Source of the DNA: Bacteroidales bacterium
GTDB taxonomy: Bacteria; Bacteroidota; Bacteroidia; Bacteroidales; CAIWKO01
Direction: 5' to 3'
Assembly: GCA_023228145.1 (NCBI GenBank)
Contig: JALOBU010000015.1
Coordinates: 13,370 to 77,369 of the forward strand
Length of the DNA stretch: 64,000 nt
Shown here: positions 17,311-24,922 of the stretch, one piece after another
Position numbering within the stretch: position 1 is the stretch's first letter
Layout of the letters: each line of letters begins with the position of its first letter
Made by a program: the position numbers and the translations under genes
The notes under the pieces: model-generated
Told to the model about the DNA's origin: nothing
Database searches by the model: none
What the model saw: the letters and a program-made list of their open reading frames with translations, nothing else

Positions 17311-18516
17311 ATGTCTTCAGAAATAAAATATGATGGTTACCTTGACAATGCCACGCCATACAAACTGATTGGATGGGCGGCAGATATGAATGATTTTTCG
17401 GCCCATGCAGAAGTTGAATTTTTACTAGACGGAAGTGTCGTAGGCCGGACTATTTGCCGAAGTTTCAGAGAAGACCTTTTGCAGGCAGGGGTAGGGACGG
17501 GCGACCATGCTTTTTGTTACACCTTTGATTCGCCTTTACCCAGTTCTCCGGCTTTGCAGTTTGCTGTGCGTATTGCCGGCACGGACATACAGCTAAAAAA
17601 TTCTCCCTGGCCATATCCGCTGCAACGCGGTTTTGATATTATTGCTGCCGACATCACGGATAATTGCAACCTGCGATGTCCTTTTTGCCTTTATGACTAT
17701 AGTAATGTAAAGACTACTCATAAGATGACACGCGGTACTTTTGCGAAGCTGATAGATTTGTCGCAATATGTGGGTGAAGGGCAGTTTTTTGTATCCTGCC
17801 TGCACGAGCCTACGCTGCATCCTGAGTTTTTAGATTTCCTTGAAATGATACCCGGGCACCTGAGGCAGAAGGCTTTTTTCACCACTAATAACTGTCGCAG
17901 GCTTACCGATGATTATTTTTCAAGGCTGGCGAATACAAATATCCACCATGTAAATGTTTCTTTTGATACCCTGAAACCAGATTTTTTTTCATTTTTACGC
18001 AAAGGGGGAAACAATGAAGTTTTCATGGAAAATAACCGTCGCATGGCAGATGCTTTTAGTAAAAATCCGAGAGCGCCGAAGCTCAGGTTTATTATTATGG
18101 CGTTCAAAAGTAACGCAGCAGAGATACCTGCTTTAATAAAATTCTGTCACGATGAATATGGTGCCGATGACGTGGAAGTGCGTTATACCTTCGAAATGCC
18201 TCATATCTCAACAGAATTTTATCAACAGCATGTCATGAATCGTGCCGATTGGGCAGCATTTGAAAAGACATTATCGGAAGTAACACAGCAATACACCCTC
18301 ATGCTTCCTCCTGAATATTATGACCCGCTTCCGGCCGGAGGCCGAAAAATTCATTCTCTGTCTGATATGGAAGCCGTTACTACTTATCCGCCACCTCAAC
18401 CAATACAATTAAGAGTTTCGTGGGATGGCACTATGCAGGTGATTGGGTGGGAAAAACATTTCAAGGTTAATATTAATATGCTGAGGGACCCCTACGCCAC
18501 ACTGATATCAATTTAA
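17311..18516 (+). CDS. Radical SAM protein with N-terminal beta domain
   Basis: 401 residues. Residues about 5-95 form a beta-rich module ('GWAADMNDFSAHAEVEFLLDG', then 'RSFREDLLQAG'), a type seen fused to surface-polysaccharide enzymes. The radical SAM core follows with 'DNCNLRCPFCLYDY', a CxxxCxxC motif near residues 118-125. No clear SPASM cysteine set is seen at the C-terminus, although the 'RVSWDGTMQVIGWEKH' segment occupies the place where one would be. Substrate is unknown; polysaccharide or peptide modification are both open. The gene ends at a bidirectional terminator. Confidence 0.75.
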   Translation: MSSEIKYDGYLDNATPYKLIGWAADMNDFSAHAEVEFLLDGSVVGRTICRSFREDLLQAGVGTGDHAFCYTFDSPLPSSPALQFAVRIAGTDIQLKNSPWPYPLQRGFDIIAADITDNCNLRCPFCLYDYSNVKTTHKMTRGTFAKLIDLSQYVGEGQFFVSCLHEPTLHPEFLDFLEMIPGHLRQKAFFTTNNCRRLTDDYFSRLANTNIHHVNVSFDTLKPDFFSFLRKGGNNEVFMENNRRMADAFSKNPRAPKLRFIIMAFKSNAAEIPALIKFCHDEYGADDVEVRYTFEMPHISTEFYQQHVMNRADWAAFEKTLSEVTQQYTLMLPPEYYDPLPAGGRKIHSLSDMEAVTTYPPPQPIQLRVSWDGTMQVIGWEKHFKVNINMLRDPYATLISI

Positions 18517-18541
18517 ATTGGTAATGTGCTGAAAAATAAAA

Positions 18542-18562
18542 AAAGCCCTTGCGGGCTTTTTT
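18542..18562. terminator. Bidirectional hairpin terminator
   Basis: AAAGCCC/GGGCTTT stem with a TTGC loop, flanked by A-runs on one side and T-runs on the other. It lies between the radical SAM gene (plus) and the small lysine-rich gene (minus), so it can end both transcripts. Confidence 0.8.
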
Positions 18563-18668
18563 ATTGCTGGTTGCTTTTCTTGGCTTTTTTCTGCTCTCTT
18601 TTTTCTTTTAAGGTCTTGGTGGCCTTTTTCTTTTCTTCTTTTTTTTGTTTTGATTTTTCTTTGCCCAT
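18561..18668 (-). CDS. Small lysine-rich protein (35 aa)
   Basis: An ORF of 36 codons with ATG at 18668, too short for routine gene calling. The product has 16 Lys and 2 Arg among 35 residues, with a central 'TLKEKREQKKAKK' segment, and no hydrophobic stretch. Support for expression: an exact TATCTTTG -7 element 31 bases upstream of the ATG and a strong hairpin with a T-run right after the stop. A nucleic-acid or ribosome contact is a reasonable inference from charge; I have seen similar short KEKR-type proteins in Bacteroidota but cannot assign a family. Confidence 0.6.
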   Translation of the reverse strand: MGKEKSKQKKEEKKKATKTLKEKREQKKAKKSNQQ

Positions 18669-18698
18669 GGTTTTATGTTTTAGAAAAATTTACAAATA

Positions 18699-18706
18699 CA
18701 AAGATA
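18699..18706 (-). promoter_or_regulatory. -7 element of the lysine-rich small gene (TATCTTTG)
   Basis: Exact TAnnTTTG on the minus strand, leaving a leader of about 20 bases to the ATG at 18668. No clear -33 TTTG was found. Confidence 0.55.
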
Positions 18707-18722
18707 CATATTAATTATGGAT

Positions 18723-20669
18723 TTACTTACGCTGTATTAACTTTTTTCGTAACGCAAAAAACGAAACTGCAAGTAAAATCAAAATTATGGGCATTACATA
18801 ATAGCGTACCGTATTATTATTATGCCTGTAAGTAAGGTCTGCGCCGCTGTAAACAATACCTGCCCAGTAAAGCGGGTTGGCTTCAGCGGGACTGCATTCT
18901 TTGAGATATTGCAACTTTGCATCACGCAGGGCAACTTCAACGGTATGGCCTTTGGCCAGCCTGTTGTAAAAAATTCCGAAAATGTCCGAAGTGGCTTTAT
19001 CATCAACCGGCCATAAAGTGTAAATCAGGTTTCTGCAGCCAGCAAACATAAATGCCTGTGAAACACTTATCATTCCCATACCTTTTTTGTATTCCCCAAA
19101 ACCTGTGGCACAACTACCCAGTATGAGTAAGTTTTTTTTAATATTCATGCCGTACATATCGGATAAAGTAAGATATGCGCTTTCGTCTTTCTTGTGCGCA
19201 AATACAATGAATGAAGCCATTATATCGGTATCGTTAAGTACTGTATGGCTTGCCAGGTGAAGTATCCCCGTTGTAGATAACTCGGCAGCAAAGGCCTGCC
19301 TGTTCGCTTTACTTTCACTGAATTCTGCGACATCAAAATCTTGCTTTATTTTTTTAAAAAGATTTCTGGTGAACCTGAGTTCAGTCAAGTTGATGTATAA
19401 GGAATCCGAAGTTTTATGCTGCTTACCCGGATATTTGTTTTTTAAAGAAGGATTAAAAAAAGGAGAAAAGAAAGCAATGGTTTTATTTTTTGGTAACTTG
19501 TTATTGTTTAACGAATAATAGTAAGCATGTAATGAAGAATAATAATCAATTTGATAATGCTTCATGAGGTAATCAGCATTTTTAAAATCACTTTGTGAAG
19601 TTGATGCGTTTTTCAACAAGCAATCAAAAGGGAGGTAATTAAGATGTTTGTCAGGAATAATTATCAGTTTTTTTGAATCTGCAAAAAGAAGTTCAAAGGG
19701 TTTAATGAGTAAGTTATACAAACTGTTTGAAGCAAGTGAAAACCCTGCAAAGTCCGATTCATTAAGAGCTTTAATAAGGGATTTTGTTAATACCGGAATT
19801 GAATCTTCTTTTATGATAACAAAGTTGTGTGCATAGCGGTTCATACAAAATGCAAAGAGGTTTTTATCTCCATAGAAGTAATAAATAAGGCATAGGTTAC
19901 GGTTTGTTTTTTCTGAAAAAATACCTGCAATATCAATTTTATAATTGTTTATGTTTGATAAGTTTTTAATAGTTTTTTGTTCCAGCAGGAATGCAATGGA
20001 GTCGTTCTTTTGTTGTATTCCAGACAAAGAATCAGTAAGCATTTTTAGGTGGTTGTTATTAGTATTGTTTTTTTGCGATTCGCGGTCAATTTTATTTCGC
20101 ATAACCAGAATCTGCCCTGAGTATTTGGTAAGTTGGTTTGCCAGCCCGGGATTTTCTTTGGTAACAGCATTGAGTACAGTTTTTTTTACAGACTCTCGCA
20201 GAATCAGGTTTCGTAATTTTTCGGTAAGTTCAATACTTTTATTTATCAGAGATGGTAATTTAATTACACTATACAGCTGGTATGACAGAGATACAGTTCC
20301 TTCATAAAGAGGGTAAACATATCGTGTCATCAGAATGTTGTAATCAATATTTTTATAAGCTGCTGATATGATGTCGGTAACAGCTATTGCATGATAATGT
20401 AGTTGCAGAAGATAGCAGTTAAAACGCAGCGATTTTTTTTCAATACCGGCGGTGGATTCAATGGCCAGCAGATAATAATTTAATGCTAACAAATATTGTT
20501 TGTTGGTTTCGGCGTCTTTTGCCTTCCGGCACAAACTATCCGACCGTGTTTTGGCCTGAATTTCGAGGGGAGTTAATTCAGACATAAATAAAGGGGAGAT
20601 GTTTTGTGCGAAACAATCATGTAATGTTATAAACAGGAGAAAATTCAAAAAAATAATAGTGCGCAACAT
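18723..20669 (-). CDS. CHAT-domain protease, membrane-anchored
   Basis: 648 residues. There is a signal peptide (cleavage near 21), a helical region with TPR-like repeats (about 35-240), a CHAT (caspase HetF associated with TPRs) protease domain (about 330-610), and a C-terminal membrane helix (about 625-642) with a basic tail. The catalytic dyad is visible: H475 in 'ILHLASH' and C520 in 'LLILGSCATG', with the 'GMGMISVSQAFMFAG' helix after the Cys. The protease would face the periplasm. It is the last gene of a minus-strand run after a TonB-domain protein and an unknown secreted protein, with gaps of only 4-6 bases. Target unknown. Confidence 0.85.
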   Translation of the reverse strand: MLRTIIFLNFLLFITLHDCFAQNISPLFMSELTPLEIQAKTRSDSLCRKAKDAETNKQYLLALNYYLLAIESTAGIEKKSLRFNCYLLQLHYHAIAVTDIISAAYKNIDYNILMTRYVYPLYEGTVSLSYQLYSVIKLPSLINKSIELTEKLRNLILRESVKKTVLNAVTKENPGLANQLTKYSGQILVMRNKIDRESQKNNTNNNHLKMLTDSLSGIQQKNDSIAFLLEQKTIKNLSNINNYKIDIAGIFSEKTNRNLCLIYYFYGDKNLFAFCMNRYAHNFVIIKEDSIPVLTKSLIKALNESDFAGFSLASNSLYNLLIKPFELLFADSKKLIIIPDKHLNYLPFDCLLKNASTSQSDFKNADYLMKHYQIDYYSSLHAYYYSLNNNKLPKNKTIAFFSPFFNPSLKNKYPGKQHKTSDSLYINLTELRFTRNLFKKIKQDFDVAEFSESKANRQAFAAELSTTGILHLASHTVLNDTDIMASFIVFAHKKDESAYLTLSDMYGMNIKKNLLILGSCATGFGEYKKGMGMISVSQAFMFAGCRNLIYTLWPVDDKATSDIFGIFYNRLAKGHTVEVALRDAKLQYLKECSPAEANPLYWAGIVYSGADLTYRHNNNTVRYYVMPIILILLAVSFFALRKKLIQRK

Positions 20670-20675
20670 CCTGAA

Positions 20676-21344
20676 TTAATTGGTCATCAGGAGGCATTGT
20701 GTTTTTTGCCTGCTGTTGTTTTGTATTTCAATCTTATAACCGGCTGTTTTTTCGGGGGTAAAAGAAACATAGCAATTTGCGATACTGTTTGGGTCTTTGG
20801 CTATCATTTTGCCTTTGTTGTTGAATATTTTCAGCTCAAGGGCTGTGCCGTCATAATTTACAACATATACCTCGGCAATTTCTTTCCCCAAAAAAGTTGT
20901 ATTAAGTGTGATGTTTCCAAGGGGTTTCAGCAGGTATTCCTGAACATAAGGGCTGTATTGCCTGCCGCGGTCTTTCAGTTCGGTATCGTCCAGATAAGCT
21001 TTTTCATTTTCTATCAGTGAAGAAATAGATTCATCTTTACAAAATTTCAGGGCATCTTCCAGAAGTTTGTATGGGTCCAGTACGGTTTTATTAAAGCCAT
21101 CAGAAAGGGTATCTCCAGAAATAAATTTATTTTCCTTCAAAGTTCTTATGGGATATTTATTCAAAATCCGGGAGGCAGACCACAACGCAACAGGGTCGGA
21201 ATGTTCATATCCGTATGCTGCTAAAGCGTATACATTTGCTATAATTTTGAAAACTTCTTGCTGTGTTTCCTTGCAGGCTTCCTGTGCTGATACTTTTATC
21301 AGCAGGAACAAAAAAACAAGAACGAAACAGCTTTTCCTCAACAT
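20676..21344 (-). CDS. Secreted protein of unknown function
   Basis: 222 residues with a signal peptide (cleavage near residue 20). The middle is helical and charged. The last 90 residues look like a beta-sandwich ('EIAEVYVVNYDGTALELKI' to 'GYKIEIQNNS'), similar in feel to pre-peptidase C-terminal domains. It lies between the TonB-domain gene and the CHAT protease gene with gaps of 4 and 6 bases, so it is very likely co-expressed and may act with the protease. I do not recognise the family. Confidence 0.6.
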   Translation of the reverse strand: MLRKSCFVLVFLFLLIKVSAQEACKETQQEVFKIIANVYALAAYGYEHSDPVALWSASRILNKYPIRTLKENKFISGDTLSDGFNKTVLDPYKLLEDALKFCKDESISSLIENEKAYLDDTELKDRGRQYSPYVQEYLLKPLGNITLNTTFLGKEIAEVYVVNYDGTALELKIFNNKGKMIAKDPNSIANCYVSFTPEKTAGYKIEIQNNSRQKTQCLLMTN

Positions 21345-21348
21345 CTTT

Positions 21349-21744
21349 TCACTCTGTTTTTATTTTTTCTGTAGCACGGATGTTGACGTTTATTATCAGG
21401 TTCGATTGATATGCCACGCCATTAGCCATAGCCGGGGCGTATTTAAGTTTTTTCAGCCAGACGGAGACTTCGTCTTCTATGTTAAAACCGATGTTACTCA
21501 GAGGAATGATGTCCGTAATGGTGCTATCGGTTTTTACGGTGAAGCTCAGTATGGCGGTGCCGGAAAGTTTGTTCTGAATAGCTTCAGGGGAGTAGGTGAT
21601 ATTCTCCAGAAAATATTTCGCCAGGGCAAACTCTCCCCCTGAATAATGAGCATTCTGATTTACTTTAACAGAATAATTTCCCTGTGCTGCGACATGGAGC
21701 CATACGAACAGGCAAATACCGTAAAAAAAGATTATTTTTTTCAT
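21349..21744 (-). CDS. Secreted TonB C-terminal-domain protein
   Basis: 131 residues: a signal peptide followed by one TonB C-terminal domain, with the family pattern 'GGEFALAKYFLENITYSPEAIQ' then 'LSGTAILSFTVKTD' and 'YAPAMANGVAYQS'. There is no membrane anchor or proline-rich linker, so it is not a classic energy transducer; single secreted domains like this are common in Bacteroidota. First gene of a three-gene run with the unknown secreted protein and the CHAT protease. Confidence 0.75.
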   Translation of the reverse strand: MKKIIFFYGICLFVWLHVAAQGNYSVKVNQNAHYSGGEFALAKYFLENITYSPEAIQNKLSGTAILSFTVKTDSTITDIIPLSNIGFNIEDEVSVWLKKLKYAPAMANGVAYQSNLIINVNIRATEKIKTE

Positions 21745-21796
21745 AGGATATCGAATTATTAATACTGTTTACGATATAAAGGTAAGCTTTTTATCA

Positions 21797-23773
21797 TTAT
21801 TTTTCAAGTATCACAAATTCAGTACGCCGGTTTTTGGCCCTGCCTGCTTCAGTATCGTTGTTTGCTACGGGTTTGTTTTCCCCGAATCCTTTGTATGAAA
21901 GCCTTTCCGGAGACATTCCTGAATTGATAAGATAATTATATACCGATTTGGAACGGTTGTCGGAAAGAATCGTATTGTCATCATCATTACCAATATTATC
22001 GGTATGTCCGTGAATGGCGGCTTTTATTTTTGGGTTTTCATTCAGAAATTCAAGGAATCCATCGAGGATGGCCTCTGAATCATGGTTGAGTTCGTATGAA
22101 TTTGATTCAAAATAAATGTCATTGAGTTTGTATGATTTTCCAACCTCAATAGGTTTTATCTCAAAATGCACTTCGCTGACAGGTTCCGATTTTACCGTAT
22201 CTTCAGCAGGTATCAGTTTCGATTCATAGGCATAATTTTCTTTCTTGACGGTCATGATGTAATCGTTCTTTTTACTGATGGCAAAAATGTAATTTCCTGT
22301 GGATGAATCAACAGGTATCTCGGTAATTTTTTTTGTTTCTACGTTTTTTATCTCTATTCGTGCATTTACAGGTTTCTCTGTTGTTTCTTCTTTCACGTCG
22401 CCTTTTATGATTTTCATTTCTTCGGGGCGGGCATCGGCATATAAGTCAAAGGAATAAACGTCCCATCCGCCAACACCTTTAAGCTTGTTGGAGGAAAAAT
22501 ATCCTGTCTTGCCATCGAGGCTGACAAAAAAACCTGCATCATCCGAATCGGAATTGATAGGGTAGCCAATATTTACAGGCTTGCCCCAGCTTCCATCGGC
22601 GTTTATGCGTGAAAAAAAGATATCGAAGCCGCCCAGCCCGGGAAGTTCATCAGAGTCAGTGGAATAATACAAAGTCTGGTTGTCGGTATGCAAAAAAGGT
22701 GTTTTCTCGTTGCCTTTTGTGTTAACAGGTTTCCCTAAATTTATTGGAATTCCCCATCTGTCGTTGTTGTCTTTTTTCGAATAATAAATATCGTATCCGC
22801 CAATACCTCCGGGTCTGTCACTGATAAAAAACAACATTTTCCCATCAGAGGAAATGCAGGGCATGCTTTCCCATGTGTCGGGGTTGTTAACATTTTCAAG
22901 CGCTTCAATATCGCTCCAATATCCTTCTTCTCCTTTTCTGGAATAGTATATGTCACAATTCAGGTAGCTGCCTTTGTCCTTGCAAACAGTATAATATAAT
23001 TCGTTATTGTCAATGGTAACAGTGGCTCCGCCTTCATTATCATTTTCGTTGAAAGGGTAGGGCATTTCTTTGCCATTGTCGTATTCGTTGTTTATTTTTT
23101 CACTGTAGAAAAACTTTTCCTTATAAACAGGTTTAGGTATTAGGTCGTTTTTACTGGGGGGCAATTCCAGTACTCTTGCATAAAACATAAAATATTCATC
23201 GGGTGACATAGATGGGATATATTCATCGGTAGCTGATGATACTCCTTTGATATAACGAGGGTTAAAAGGTACAGGGCTGTTGTATGCTTTGTTATAAAAC
23301 GAAGCGTATTTATGCATAAGCGTAGCTCTGTTGAAATCTGCATCCGATTCAATTTGTTCCGGGTCTTTCACGAATTTTGCAAGTGCTTTTTCCGCTTCAG
23401 GCCAGTTTTCGGCTCCGTAATAAATATCGCCCAGGTAATAATAAACATAAATATCAAATTCCGGGCATAATTCTACAGATTTTTCAAAATATGTAAGGGC
23501 GGCTTTCAGATTGTAATCCAACCTTTTGAAATTAATATATCCAAGAAAAAAATAACATTGCCCGCACAATGGCTCAAGTTCAATGACCTTTTTGAACTGC
23601 ACAATGGCATCATTGAACCTCATATGCCTTAAATTATCAAAGGCTTCATCATAAATTTTTTTAATTTTTTTATTTGTAAGTTCAATACAGCTGTCATTCT
23701 CCTGGGCATGTATGATACAGGGTGCAATCAGAAAAAAAGCGAGTAGTAATTTATAGCTGATTTTTTTCAACAT
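21797..23773 (-). CDS. PorE-like outer membrane protein (TPR, beta-propeller, carboxypeptidase-regulatory, OmpA)
   Basis: About 658 residues with a signal peptide, TPR repeats (about 30-150), a WD40-like PD40 propeller (about 190-440) with several 'GGxDIYYS' blades, a short CarboxypepD-regulatory domain (about 460-530), and an OmpA peptidoglycan-binding domain (about 540-655) with 'IHGHTDNIG' and the 'RAKNRRTEFVI' end. This domain order matches PorE, the peptidoglycan anchor of the type IX secretion system in Porphyromonas. Several paralogues usually exist, so this may be one of them. The ATG at 23773 lies within the 3' end of aroC; a GTG at 23779 is also possible. It is translationally coupled to aroC. 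Confidence 0.82.
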   Translation of the reverse strand: MLKKISYKLLLAFFLIAPCIIHAQENDSCIELTNKKIKKIYDEAFDNLRHMRFNDAIVQFKKVIELEPLCGQCYFFLGYINFKRLDYNLKAALTYFEKSVELCPEFDIYVYYYLGDIYYGAENWPEAEKALAKFVKDPEQIESDADFNRATLMHKYASFYNKAYNSPVPFNPRYIKGVSSATDEYIPSMSPDEYFMFYARVLELPPSKNDLIPKPVYKEKFFYSEKINNEYDNGKEMPYPFNENDNEGGATVTIDNNELYYTVCKDKGSYLNCDIYYSRKGEEGYWSDIEALENVNNPDTWESMPCISSDGKMLFFISDRPGGIGGYDIYYSKKDNNDRWGIPINLGKPVNTKGNEKTPFLHTDNQTLYYSTDSDELPGLGGFDIFFSRINADGSWGKPVNIGYPINSDSDDAGFFVSLDGKTGYFSSNKLKGVGGWDVYSFDLYADARPEEMKIIKGDVKEETTEKPVNARIEIKNVETKKITEIPVDSSTGNYIFAISKKNDYIMTVKKENYAYESKLIPAEDTVKSEPVSEVHFEIKPIEVGKSYKLNDIYFESNSYELNHDSEAILDGFLEFLNENPKIKAAIHGHTDNIGNDDDNTILSDNRSKSVYNYLINSGMSPERLSYKGFGENKPVANNDTEAGRAKNRRTEFVILEK

Positions 23774-24836
23774 AAGCACGATACTTAAGAAAACTGTCTG
23801 CTATGGTTATTGACGCCAGAGCTTCAACTAAGGATACAGCCCTTGGTACAAGGCAAATATCATGCCTCCCCTTGCCTGTAAAAGTAACATTGTTGGCATT
23901 TCTGTCTATGCCTGGCTGCTCTTTTGCAATGGAAGAAACTGGCTTAAAAGCTACATGAAAAAAAATATCTTCCCCGTTGCTGATTCCTCCCTGTATGCCT
24001 CCCGAATTGTTAGTTAATGTACGCAGTTTATTTTTTCTTATTACAAAAATATCGTTATGCTGGCTTCCGGTCATGGATGCTGCCCCAAAGCCCGAACCAT
24101 ATTCAAAGCCTTTGACTGCGGGAATGGACAGCATCGCTTGTGCAAGTTTTGATTGCAGTTTCCCAAATACAGGATCTCCTATTCCGGGAGGGCAAGCGTT
24201 CACGATACAGCATACCACACCTCCTGTAGTATCTCCTTTACTTTTTAACTGTTTGAGCAAGCGCAGCATTTTTTCAGAGGCTTCAGCATCAGGGCATTTA
24301 ACATGGCTTTGGTCTGTGAGGGATAGATCAAGTTCCTGATATGTTTTTCCCACTTTGACCGTTCCTATCTGATTTACATAAGCCTTGATAGTTATATTGG
24401 CTTTTGACAACATTTGCCTGGCAACTCCTCCTGCTACTATCACAGAGGCAAAAAATCTGCCTGAAGCATGAAGTTTCCCCGCACTTTCTTCACTGCCGTA
24501 TTTTGCATAATAGGTAAAATCTGCATGCGAAGGCCTGAAAAGTTTATCCAACTCATCATAATGACTGCTTTTTACATCCTTGTTAGGAATGATGAACCCT
24601 ATCGGGCCTCCTGTGGTTTTTCCATTTCTTATACCGGATAATATCTCAAACGTGTCGGGTTCTTTGCGGGATGTTGAAAAAAAATCATGGGCGCTACGTT
24701 TCGTGAGTTCTTTTTGTATAGCGGCAAGGTCTATCTGCATTCCGGGGAAGCATCCGTCAATAATACCCCCTATAGCTTTTCCATGGGAATCCCCGAATAA
24801 GCTAATGCGAAATAATTCTCCAAACGAGTTACTCAT
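23751..24836 (-). CDS. aroC: Chorismate synthase
   Basis: 361 residues, normal length. The start 'FGELFRISLFGDSHGKAIGGIIDG' and 'GRHDICLVPRAVSLVEA' near the end are the family signatures. It converts 5-enolpyruvylshikimate 3-phosphate to chorismate with reduced FMN, the last common step of aromatic amino acid synthesis, in the cytoplasm. The rest of the shikimate pathway is not in the window. The 3' end overlaps the PorE-like gene by 23 bases, an unexpected pairing of metabolism with envelope biogenesis. Confidence 0.95.
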   Translation of the reverse strand: MSNSFGELFRISLFGDSHGKAIGGIIDGCFPGMQIDLAAIQKELTKRSAHDFFSTSRKEPDTFEILSGIRNGKTTGGPIGFIIPNKDVKSSHYDELDKLFRPSHADFTYYAKYGSEESAGKLHASGRFFASVIVAGGVARQMLSKANITIKAYVNQIGTVKVGKTYQELDLSLTDQSHVKCPDAEASEKMLRLLKQLKSKGDTTGGVVCCIVNACPPGIGDPVFGKLQSKLAQAMLSIPAVKGFEYGSGFGAASMTGSQHNDIFVIRKNKLRTLTNNSGGIQGGISNGEDIFFHVAFKPVSSIAKEQPGIDRNANNVTFTGKGRHDICLVPRAVSLVEALASITIADSFLKYRAYVEKNQL

Positions 24837-24922
24837 TCAGCAAATTTAAAGAATAACCAAAGATAAACTTCTTGTGCTGTTTTTCAAAAATCAACACGTT
24901 TATTAACACGATATCCTTTTTG

